DNA from: RUG760 sp045642205
Lineage (GTDB): Bacteria; Bacillota; Clostridia; Lachnospirales; Bianqueaceae
DNA: 20,971 nucleotides
Reading direction: 5' to 3'
NCBI GenBank assembly: GCA_045642205.1
Contig: JAZUIK010000161.1
Location: forward strand, 1 to 20,971
Shown here: positions 7,590-14,076 of the stretch, in pieces
How the letters are laid out: each line of letters opens with the position of its first letter
How positions within the stretch are numbered: position 1 is the first letter of the stretch
Notes under the pieces: generated by a model
Told to the model about the DNA's origin: nothing
The model's database searches: none
The model's input: the letters and a program-made list of their open reading frames with translations, nothing else
Made by a program: the position numbers and the translations under genes

Positions 7590-7673
7590 GCGGATGTGGC
7601 GGAACTGGCAGACGCGCAAGATTCAGGTTCTTGTGATAGCAATATCGTGCAGGTTCAATTCCTGTCATCCGCA
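7590..7673 (+). tRNA. tRNA-Leu, anticodon CAG
   Basis: A class II tRNA with all arms visible. Acceptor stem GCGGATG (7590-7596) pairs with CATCCGC (7666-7672), D-stem GCG with CGC, anticodon stem CAAGA (7617-7621) with TCTTG. The loop is TTCAGGT, giving anticodon CAG at 7624-7626, which reads CUG. The long variable arm has GATA pairing with TATC, and the T-arm is GCAGG-TTCAATT-CCTGT. The discriminator base is A at 7673, as in leucine tRNAs. CCA is not encoded (TCA follows), so it is added after transcription. Single-gene unit with its own promoter and terminator. Confidence 0.96.
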
Positions 7674-7676
7674 TCA

Positions 7677-7706
7677 ACCCTCGAAACGAAAGTTTCGAGG
7701 GTTTTT
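7677..7706 (+). terminator. Terminator of the tRNA-Leu gene
   Basis: A perfect 11-bp stem (7677-7687 with 7692-7702) closed by a GAAA tetraloop, followed by TTTTT. Confidence 0.93.
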
Positions 7707-7754
7707 GTTTTGTCTAAAACCACTTTCTTTTAGTCTATTCCTTCTGTTAGCGGT

Positions 7755-7766
7755 CTGTGGTATCAT
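7755..7766 (+). promoter_or_regulatory. Candidate extended -10 promoter of the aldo/keto reductase gene
   Basis: TGTGGTATCAT holds TATCAT at 7761-7766 preceded by TG, about 45 bp before the ATG. No good -35 box lies 16-18 bp upstream, so it is a weak call, resting partly on the need for a promoter after the tRNA terminator. Confidence 0.4.
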
Positions 7767-7810
7767 GCATGAAATTCTGACCGAATACTATGAAACGCGA
7801 GGAAATCATT

Positions 7811-8944
7811 ATGAATTATCGTCCTTTTGGAAACACCGGAGAGCAGATCTCCGCACTGGGCTTTGGCTGCATGCGCTTCCCCGAATATGAAAAAGACGGA
7901 AAGCACTTTGTAGACCAGGAAAAGACCTCTGCTATGCTGGCTGAGGCTTACAAGAACGGCGTCAACTATTTCGATACCGCTCCCTACTACTGCAACAAGA
8001 ATTCCGAAGCTGCCCTTGGTGAGGGAGTCAAGTCTTTCCGCGACAAGATCCTTCTTTCCTCCAAGTTCCCGCTGGAAGTAGCTAAGAAGCCCGGCGACTA
8101 TCGTCGTCAGCTGGAGAGTTCTCTGGAGAGAATGGGCACCGATCACATCGATTTCTATCACTTCTGGGGAATCAATAAGAAGGCATTTGATGAGACCATC
8201 ATGGCACAGGATCTTCTGAAGGATGCAGCTCTGGCAAAGGAAGAGGGGTTGATCCGTCATATCTCCTTCTCCTTCCATGATGATCCTCTGGCGATCAAGT
8301 ACATCATCGATACCGCTGAGAACTATGGTGTTCCCTTTGAGAGCATGCTGGTCCAGTATAACCTTCTGGATCGCAGCAACGAGGAAATGCTGGCATATGC
8401 ACACAGCAAGGGTCTTGGTACCGTTGCAATGGGTCCTGTCGGTGGCGGACGTCTGGCCGCTCCCACTGAGCTGTATTCTAAGCTGACCGGTAAGGGTTCT
8501 CTGCCCACCTACGAGCTGGCATTCAAGTTCTGTCTTGGTAATCCCAACCTGAACTGTGCTCTGTCCGGAATGCAGACTCTGGAAATGGTACAGCAGAACA
8601 CCGCTCTGGCATCCAAGGACACCACCTTCTCCGAAGAAGAGTGGAAGACTCTGGGTGACTCCATGGAGAAGCTGAAGAAGTTCGATGAACTGTACTGCAC
8701 CGGATGTAAGTACTGCCAGCCCTGTCCTGTTGGTATCGAGATCCCCCGCATCTTTAACATGTACACCTACCACAATGTCTATGGTCTGAAGGATCATGCA
8801 AAGAAGATGTTCGATGACTATGTTGCCAAGGACGGAAAGCTCTCCGATGCCTGCAAGAACTGCGGTATGTGCGAGAAGAAGTGTCCTCAGCATCTTAAGA
8901 TCCGTGAGGAGCTCAAGAAGGTCGAGGCTATTTTTAAAGCATAA
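7811..8944 (+). CDS. Aldo/keto reductase with C-terminal ferredoxin-like 4Fe-4S domain
   Basis: Cytoplasmic NAD(P)H-dependent oxidoreductase fused to an iron-sulfur domain. The TIM-barrel part has the catalytic tetrad D55 and Y60 (FDTAPYYCNKNSE), K85 (LLSSKFP) and H117 (IDFYHFW). The C-terminus has two cysteine clusters: C296, C299, C302, C305-P and C348, C351, C354, C358-P. ATG 7811 follows GAGG at 7799-7802; an in-frame ATG at 7790 has no ribosome binding site. 377 aa is usual for this anaerobe-rich subfamily. The clusters suggest electron exchange with ferredoxin or flavodoxin, but the substrate is unknown. Strong codon bias suggests high expression. Single-gene unit between two terminators. 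Confidence 0.92.
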   Translation: MNYRPFGNTGEQISALGFGCMRFPEYEKDGKHFVDQEKTSAMLAEAYKNGVNYFDTAPYYCNKNSEAALGEGVKSFRDKILLSSKFPLEVAKKPGDYRRQLESSLERMGTDHIDFYHFWGINKKAFDETIMAQDLLKDAALAKEEGLIRHISFSFHDDPLAIKYIIDTAENYGVPFESMLVQYNLLDRSNEEMLAYAHSKGLGTVAMGPVGGGRLAAPTELYSKLTGKGSLPTYELAFKFCLGNPNLNCALSGMQTLEMVQQNTALASKDTTFSEEEWKTLGDSMEKLKKFDELYCTGCKYCQPCPVGIEIPRIFNMYTYHNVYGLKDHAKKMFDDYVAKDGKLSDACKNCGMCEKKCPQHLKIREELKKVEAIFKA

Positions 8945-8953
8945 TTAGGAAAT

Positions 8954-9008
8954 AGATATCTAAAGGGTTTGCGGGGAAAATCCCCATATCCTTTAGATAT
9001 CTTTTTTT
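8954..9008 (+). terminator. Terminator of the aldo/keto reductase gene
   Basis: A perfect 13-bp stem (8954-8966 with 8990-9002) with an inner GGGG (8973-8976) and CCCC (8982-8985) pairing, followed by seven T residues. Confidence 0.93.
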
Positions 9009-9009
9009 C

Positions 9010-9038
9010 TTGACAACGCCTTTGCATTGGCATACAAT
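9010..9038 (+). promoter_or_regulatory. Strong promoter of the Gfo/Idh oxidoreductase gene
   Basis: Perfect TTGACA at 9010-9015, 17-bp spacer, TACAAT at 9033-9038. It begins directly after the previous terminator T tract and gives a leader of about 65 nt. It is among the strongest promoters in the window, matching the gene's codon bias. Confidence 0.88.
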
Positions 9039-9109
9039 CACAGTAATTTGCGGACTCAACGAGCCCGAAACAGCCTAACATTTTTTCATATAAAGAAAGG
9101 AAACAAATC

Positions 9110-10159
9110 ATGGCTAAAAAGTTAAGAGTCGGTATTATCGGCGCAGGTAATATCTGCACCTCCGCACATCTTCCTGCATATGCAAACCTGACTGACATCG
9201 TAGAAGTCGTTGCTATCGCTGACCTCGTAAAAGAGAGAGCAGAAGACGCAGCAAAGAAGTTCAACATCCCCAACGTTTACACCACTGTTGAGGAACTGAT
9301 GGCTAACTGCGATGTTGACTATATCGATATCTGCACCTACACTGCACAGCACGCTCCCGTTGCGATCGCAGCTGCTAAGGCAGGAAAGAACATCCTTTGC
9401 GAGAAGCCTCTGGCTGCTAACCTTGCACAGGGTCTTGAGATTGAAAAGGCAGTTAAGGAATCCGGTGTTAAGTTCATGCTTGCCGTTGTTACCCGATACG
9501 GCTCTGAGCAGCAGATGTTCATCGAGCTGCGTGACCAGGGTGTCTTCGGTGACATTTACGCTGCTAAGACCCAGTATACCCGTCGTCGTGGTACCCCCGG
9601 TGGCTGGTTTACTGATAAGGAACTGGCAGGCGGCGGCCCCGTTCTGGACATCGGTGTTCATGCAATCGACCGTACCTGGTATCTGATGGGACGTCCCACT
9701 CCTGTTACCTGCTCTGCAGAGACTTCTTACAGAATCGGTAACTGGAAGACCAAGGGAATCGATCGTTGGGAACCCTTCGAGAAGGGCCGTGGCGTATTCG
9801 ATACCGAGGACAGCGCTACTGTATTCTTCCGTTTCGAAGGCGGCAAGACCATGTATGCTGACATCGCTTGGGCTCAGAATGCTGACGGCGTTGCTACCAC
9901 TCAGCTGTTCGGAACCAAGGCAGGCTGCACCTTCGAGCCCTTCACCATCTATGGTGAGAATGAGCTCGGCTATCTGCAGAACTCCACTCCTGCTTGCCCC
10001 CGCACCAACTACTTCGAGACCGAGATCGCTCATTTCGTTGATTGCGTAAACAACGATAAGACTCCTATCTCCCCCATCGAAGATGCAGTTACCATCCAGA
10101 AGATGCTGGATGCTATCTACCGCAGTGCAGAGGCTCATAAGGAAGTTTCCATCGACTGA
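9110..10159 (+). CDS. Gfo/Idh/MocA-family NAD(P)-dependent oxidoreductase
   Basis: A 349-aa sugar- or cyclitol-type dehydrogenase. The N-terminal Rossmann fold has VGIIGAGNI (7-15); the family CEKPLA motif is at 97-102 with K99; the C-terminal catalytic segment GGGPVLDIGVHAIDR (174-188) gives D180 and H184. AAAGGA at 9096-9101 precedes ATG 9110. A strong promoter and heavily biased codons point to high expression. Relatives oxidise sugars, inositols or intact glycosides at a ring carbon. The adjacent GH3 glycosidase gene makes a glycoside or its sugar product a reasonable substrate guess, but no specificity can be read from the sequence. No signal peptide. Confidence 0.93.
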   Translation: MAKKLRVGIIGAGNICTSAHLPAYANLTDIVEVVAIADLVKERAEDAAKKFNIPNVYTTVEELMANCDVDYIDICTYTAQHAPVAIAAAKAGKNILCEKPLAANLAQGLEIEKAVKESGVKFMLAVVTRYGSEQQMFIELRDQGVFGDIYAAKTQYTRRRGTPGGWFTDKELAGGGPVLDIGVHAIDRTWYLMGRPTPVTCSAETSYRIGNWKTKGIDRWEPFEKGRGVFDTEDSATVFFRFEGGKTMYADIAWAQNADGVATTQLFGTKAGCTFEPFTIYGENELGYLQNSTPACPRTNYFETEIAHFVDCVNNDKTPISPIEDAVTIQKMLDAIYRSAEAHKEVSID

Positions 10160-10193
10160 TCCAGTCTTTCGGAGATTATAAAGTAACTTTCAG

Positions 10194-10225
10194 GCAGGCA
10201 CGCCCGCAGGGACGTGCCTGCTTTT
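10194..10225 (+). terminator. Terminator, possibly leaky, between Gfo/Idh and GH3 genes
   Basis: GCAGGCACG (10194-10202) pairs with CGTGCCTGC (10213-10221), with inner CCC and GGG pairing, then only TTTT. No convincing promoter fits in the 38 bp before the GH3 start, so partial read-through from the strong upstream promoter may be how GH3 is expressed at a lower level. Confidence 0.8.
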
Positions 10226-10263
10226 CAGCAAAGAGACAAATGAGGATCATGGAGGGAACAGGC

Positions 10264-12498
10264 ATGACGATCAGAAAGACAGCCGCAGAACGAGCAAAAG
10301 AATTGCTCTCACAGATGACCTTGAAAGAGAAGATCGGACAGGTCAATCAACGACTCTACGGATTTCGAAGTTATGTTCAGGAAGGGGATACCTTTACGCT
10401 GACGGATGAATTTAAGGAAGAGGTGGAGAAGTATTCCGGTCTGGGCACATTGTACGGACTGTACAGAGCAGATCCCTGGTCAGCCAAGGATTTTGAAAAT
10501 GGACTGTATGGAGAGAGAGCACTGCGTGCTTACAATCTGACACAGAAATATGTCCTGGACCATTCCAGACTGAAGATTCCTATGATGATGTCCACCGAGA
10601 GCCCTCATGGGCATCAGGCATTAAACGGATATCTGCTGCCGGTCAATCTGGCAGCCGGAGCTTCCTTCCATCCGGAATTACTGGAAAAGGCAGAGGCAAT
10701 CTGTGCTAAGCAGCTCTCCGAGATGGGAGTGGATCTGGCACTGGTTTCTATGCTGGATATTTTGCGTGATCCCAGATGGGGAAGAAGTGAAGAGTGCTTG
10801 AGCGAGGATCCATATCTGAGCGCCTGCATGGCACGAAGCATGATCCGCGGTATCCATTCCGAAGGTGTGGGTGTCATAGCAAAGCATTTTTGTGCTCAGG
10901 GTGAGACGACCGGCGGATTGAATGGCACAGCAGCCCGTATCGGAGAAAGGGAATTGTTTGAGATCCATCTGCCCACAGCAGCTGTCGTTGCGGCAGAAGG
11001 CGCAGAGGGTGTTATGGCAGCCTACAATGAGATCGATGGAGAATACTGTCACGGTAATCGTCATCTGCTCACCGATATCCTGCGAGGTGAATTAGGGTTT
11101 AAGGGTGTGATCATGTCCGATGGTGTAGCCATCGATCGATTAAATGTGGTGACAGGTGATCTGACGGCGTCCGGTGCCATGGCACTCAATGCCGGTGTGG
11201 ATATTGGACTGTGGGATCAGGCATTTTCTCATCTGGAAGAGGCCATTCAGCGTGGACTGGTCAGCGAGGAGACCTTGGATGAAGCGGTCCTTCGCGTGCT
11301 GACATTGAAATATGAGCGCGGTCTGTTTGATACACCGTTTGTCGATCGAGAGGGAAATCGCTCGGCTGACTTTTATGACGGTCCCTTTGAGGTAAAGGAT
11401 TATTCTTCCTATGAGGAGAGTCGAAAATTGGCAGAGGAGTCCGCAGTCCTTCTGAAAAATGAGGAGCAGGTTCTTCCTCTGAAGGACCTGAAGCCCGGTA
11501 CCAGGATCGCGGTGATCGGACCGAATGCCAATCATATCTATCGCCAGATCGGTGACTACTCTCCGGAAATGAAGCCGGGAAGTTATGTGACCGTATTGGA
11601 TGGACTGAGAAAGCTTTATCCGGATTGTGACATTACTTTCTGTGAGGGAGAAGATATTCAGGAAGCTGTTACTATGGCAAAGGCTGCCGATAGAGTGATC
11701 ATGGTGCTGGGAGGATCTTCCAGCCGATTCTCCGGTGTGACCTTTGATACCAACGGAGCCGCCATTAAGGGCGGCAAAGAGATCATGGACTGCGGAGAGG
11801 GCGTTGATTGTGCCGATCTGAAGCTTCCGGGCAATCAGCACGCATTGTTTGCTGCTGTTGCAAAGGAAGTAAGCTCCCTTATCACGGTAGTGATCGCGGG
11901 ACGACCCTATGCCATCGAAGATATTGCCGAGGGAAGTGATGCGCTTCTGTATGCTTTCTATCCCGGTCCCTGGGGCGGCAGTGCGATCGCTTCCCTCCTG
12001 AAGGGAGAGGTGTCTCCTTCAGGACGTATGCCTGCCTCTATGCCTCGATCCGCAGGACAGCTTCCGGTCTACTATAACCCCAAGACATCCAATCGACTGA
12101 TGAACTATTATGATATCCCTGCCGGTGTCCTGTATGGATTTGGCCAGGGTATGGGGTATGGAAAAGTGCTGTGTCGTGATTTTCAGATGAAGGATGATGG
12201 AAAAGAGATCACGATCACCTATACGGCAGAGAATCCTGGTGAGACAAGAGAGGCGCTGGTCATGCAGTGCTATCGCCATATCGATCAGGGAACCTTTGCT
12301 CCAAGAGACAGAGAACTGATCGGATTTTCCAAGGAGTTTATGGAAGCCGGAGAGACGAGAGTGTGTGAACTCAACCTGGGACATCGTGTGAATATGGCGT
12401 TCTCACAGAACAGAAAATACGAAACGGTAAAGGGAAAGTTCCATCTGTACCTGATGGACGGAGGCGAAATCCTCTGGGAATCTCAGGTGGAGAGATGA
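10264..12498 (+). CDS. Glycoside hydrolase family 3 protein (beta-glucosidase-like)
   Basis: A 744-aa retaining beta-glycosidase of the three-domain GH3 type: TIM-like barrel (about 1-345), alpha/beta sandwich (about 390-600) and C-terminal fibronectin III-like domain (about 645-744). Motifs: LKEKIGQ near the N-terminus, DPRWGRSEECLSEDPYL, AKHFCAQGE (K and H of the substrate pocket) and GVIMSDG with predicted nucleophile D286. SDG replaces the commoner SDW or SDY, and STESPHG replaces the usual EGxHG, so the substrate may differ from plain cellobiose. ATG 10264 is 7 nt after GGAGGGA; ATGs at 10240 and 10249 lack this site. No signal peptide: an intracellular enzyme acting on imported glycosides. 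It follows the Gfo/Idh gene on the same strand and ends tail-to-tail with the TetR gene. Confidence 0.92.
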   Translation: MTIRKTAAERAKELLSQMTLKEKIGQVNQRLYGFRSYVQEGDTFTLTDEFKEEVEKYSGLGTLYGLYRADPWSAKDFENGLYGERALRAYNLTQKYVLDHSRLKIPMMMSTESPHGHQALNGYLLPVNLAAGASFHPELLEKAEAICAKQLSEMGVDLALVSMLDILRDPRWGRSEECLSEDPYLSACMARSMIRGIHSEGVGVIAKHFCAQGETTGGLNGTAARIGERELFEIHLPTAAVVAAEGAEGVMAAYNEIDGEYCHGNRHLLTDILRGELGFKGVIMSDGVAIDRLNVVTGDLTASGAMALNAGVDIGLWDQAFSHLEEAIQRGLVSEETLDEAVLRVLTLKYERGLFDTPFVDREGNRSADFYDGPFEVKDYSSYEESRKLAEESAVLLKNEEQVLPLKDLKPGTRIAVIGPNANHIYRQIGDYSPEMKPGSYVTVLDGLRKLYPDCDITFCEGEDIQEAVTMAKAADRVIMVLGGSSSRFSGVTFDTNGAAIKGGKEIMDCGEGVDCADLKLPGNQHALFAAVAKEVSSLITVVIAGRPYAIEDIAEGSDALLYAFYPGPWGGSAIASLLKGEVSPSGRMPASMPRSAGQLPVYYNPKTSNRLMNYYDIPAGVLYGFGQGMGYGKVLCRDFQMKDDGKEITITYTAENPGETREALVMQCYRHIDQGTFAPRDRELIGFSKEFMEAGETRVCELNLGHRVNMAFSQNRKYETVKGKFHLYLMDGGEILWESQVER

Positions 12499-12531
12499 AG
12501 TCGTAACTGACGATCAAAATAGTAAAAAAAG

Positions 12532-12584
12532 AAAACGGTTTTCTGATGTATGCCTTGGAGCAGCAGCGGAAAACCGTTTTTTTT
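12532..12584. terminator. Bidirectional terminator between GH3 and TetR genes
   Basis: A perfect 12-bp stem (12532-12543 with 12569-12580) is flanked by A-rich sequence on the left and eight T residues (12577-12584) on the right. It can therefore stop transcription from the plus-strand GH3 and the minus-strand regulator gene. Confidence 0.9.
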
Positions 12585-12598
12585 GACAAATAGAGACA

Positions 12599-13222
12599 TC
12601 AGGAATCGATCATCTCGGAAAGATTGATGGACAGAAGGCGGCTTAGGGAAATACTCAGTTCCCTGGGGTGCATTTTTCTTCCGGACTGGAACCAGGACTG
12701 AAGAACGGAGATCAATCCAGTGATGGCATAGTCCAGAGTAATGTTCATACTATCTGTCTGAGTAAATCCCTGGGACACTAATACTCTTCTGGTTGTTTCC
12801 TTGAAGAGAGGAGATAGACGGAAGATGAAGGAAAGATGTTTATCTGAGGCAAACAAAGGTCCGCACAGATCGGCATTTTCATCCAGCAAGGTGAGCAGTC
12901 TGGCGATACCAGGAGCCAGTGATTCCTGACTTTGATGAAAATCGATGCCGGAGATAAATTCCTCATATTGGCTCAGGATATCACGCTGCAGTTCATCCAT
13001 GACATCCGGGATACCGGGATAGTAATTATAGAAAGTCTTGCGGTTGATATGGGCACGTCTGGCCAGATCGAGGATGGTAATGGAATGGGTCTCCATTTCC
13101 GACATCATCTGGGCAAGGGCCAGCTGAATGGCTCTCTTGGTACGGAGTACACGTCTATCGACGTGTTTCCTGATAGGACCGCGAGCTTTTCGGAGACGTT
13201 CCGATTTGGAAATTTTCATCAT
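12599..13222 (-). CDS. TetR/AcrR-family transcriptional regulator
   Basis: A 207-aa DNA-binding regulator. The N-terminal helix-turn-helix spans about residues 48-68 (ITILDLARRAHINRKTFYNYYP), the standard TetR pattern. The basic N-terminal stretch (residues 1-30) is longer than usual, and the C-terminal ligand domain is variable, resembling the DhaS-type group. ATG 13222 has an alternative one codon in (13219); the ribosome binding site is weak. The neighbours are GH3 (convergent) and phd (divergent), so the target is not obvious. A divergent target would be the toxin-antitoxin pair, but those normally autoregulate. The ligand is unknown; it could control only itself. Confidence 0.9.
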   Translation of the reverse strand: MMKISKSERLRKARGPIRKHVDRRVLRTKRAIQLALAQMMSEMETHSITILDLARRAHINRKTFYNYYPGIPDVMDELQRDILSQYEEFISGIDFHQSQESLAPGIARLLTLLDENADLCGPLFASDKHLSFIFRLSPLFKETTRRVLVSQGFTQTDSMNITLDYAITGLISVLQSWFQSGRKMHPRELSISLSRLLSINLSEMIDS

Positions 13223-13295
13223 AGAACACCGCTTTCGTTGATTGAATGAACAATGTGGTCAGACGGATCTGTTAATGTATGGATAGAACGGATAG

Positions 13296-13301
13296 ATTAT
13301 A
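13296..13301 (-). promoter_or_regulatory. Candidate -10 element of the TetR-family gene
   Basis: Reading the minus strand, TGTTATAAT gives a perfect TATAAT (plus ATTATA at 13296-13301) with an upstream TG, about 75 bp before the start codon. The -35 region is poor. Confidence 0.5.
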
Positions 13302-13333
13302 ACATGAATGGTGGAGGAAATAGTAAGAAAAAG

Positions 13334-13379
13334 TATAGGATAAAAAATAGGTTGAAAATATCCTATAATGTGGTATTAT
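13334..13379 (+). promoter_or_regulatory. Promoter and palindromic operator of the phd-doc module
   Basis: TTGAAA (13352-13357) and TATTAT (13374-13379) form a promoter with a 16-bp spacer. A perfect 9-bp inverted repeat, TATAGGATA (13334-13342) and TATCCTATA (13359-13367), brackets the -35 box with arm centres 25 bp apart. This fits an autoregulatory Phd operator; binding is inferred. Confidence 0.68.
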
Positions 13380-13398
13380 CTTTTGAGGAGGTTGAGAG

Positions 13399-13641
13399 AT
13401 GATTATCAATACAAATAGTATGGTGACGGCGACAGAGGCCAATCAGAATTTTTCTAAAGTAGCACGCGTAGCAGAAAAAAAGGGGCATGTAGTTGTGATA
13501 AAAAATAATCGCCCCAAGTTTTTGCTAATTGATCTGGAAACAGAGCCGCAGATCGAGATGACCGAAGATGAAAAACTGGAGTTTGTTGCAAAAAGAATAT
13601 TAAGGGAACACAAAGCGGCTTTTGAGGAGTTGGCAAAATGA
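13399..13641 (+). CDS. Type II antitoxin, Phd/YefM family
   Basis: An 80-aa antitoxin with an N-terminal DNA-binding Phd/YefM fold (ATEANQNFSKVARVAEKKG, then VVVIKNNRPKFLLID) and a charged helical C-terminus that would wrap the toxin. GAGGAGG at 13385-13391 precedes ATG 13399. Its last codon and stop overlap the toxin start (ATGA, 13638-13641), so the two are translationally coupled. It should neutralise Doc and repress its own promoter at the inverted repeat upstream. The region is AT-richer than its neighbours, as is common for modules acquired by transfer. Confidence 0.93.
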   Translation: MIINTNSMVTATEANQNFSKVARVAEKKGHVVVIKNNRPKFLLIDLETEPQIEMTEDEKLEFVAKRILREHKAAFEELAK

Positions 13642-14015
13642 TCCGATTTTCCAAAGAAAAGATCCTTTTACTGCATCAATTAATGGGGGAAGCGACAGGA
13701 GGAAGAATAGGAGTCAGAGATGAAAAACTTTTAGAATCTGCCTTGGACAGTGCTTTTTCCGGTTTTGGTGATGTGGAGTTTTATCCAACCAAGGAAGAGA
13801 AGGGAGCACGGTTAGGGTATGCACTGATCTCCAATCATGCATTTGTAGATGGTAATAAGCGTATCGGTGTCTATGTGATGTTATCCTTTCTTGAAATCAA
13901 TGGAATCCGTATTCAATGCACTGATGAAGAAATCGTAGCCATCGGACTTGGAGTGGCATCCGGTGAGATGAGCTATGAACAACTGTTGGAGTGGGTCATT
14001 GAACACAGAGCATGA
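13638..14015 (+). CDS. doc: Death-on-curing (Doc) family toxin
   Basis: A 125-aa Fic/Doc-fold toxin. The catalytic motif HAFVDGNKR at residues 67-75 (H67, D71, N73, K74, R75) matches the Doc consensus HxFx(D/N)xNKR exactly, so it should be active. P1 phage Doc phosphorylates elongation factor Tu rather than adding AMP. The start overlaps the antitoxin stop by 4 bp. No frameshift or truncation is visible: the 125 aa equal the usual Doc length. A large hairpin immediately follows the stop. The module is flanked by unrelated chromosomal genes with no integrase or plasmid gene nearby. Confidence 0.93.
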   Translation: MIRFSKEKILLLHQLMGEATGGRIGVRDEKLLESALDSAFSGFGDVEFYPTKEEKGARLGYALISNHAFVDGNKRIGVYVMLSFLEINGIRIQCTDEEIVAIGLGVASGEMSYEQLLEWVIEHRA

Positions 14016-14068
14016 AAAAACACTGAAATCAGGTCACATTATTGGAATACCTGAATTTCAGTGTTTTT
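14016..14068. terminator. Bidirectional terminator between doc and the GH78 gene
   Basis: AAAAACACTGAAATCAGGT (14016-14034) pairs with 14049-14068 across one bulged base, giving a 19-bp stem with A tract and T tract on opposite sides. It starts directly at the doc stop and lies 9 bp from the minus-strand GH78 stop. Confidence 0.92.
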
Positions 14069-14076
14069 ACGTTTTT

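Noticed and set aside
13399..14015. Plasmid or phage remnant carrying phd-doc
   Set aside because: No integrase, replication, capsid or attachment-site sequence lies on either side; neighbours are ordinary chromosomal genes.
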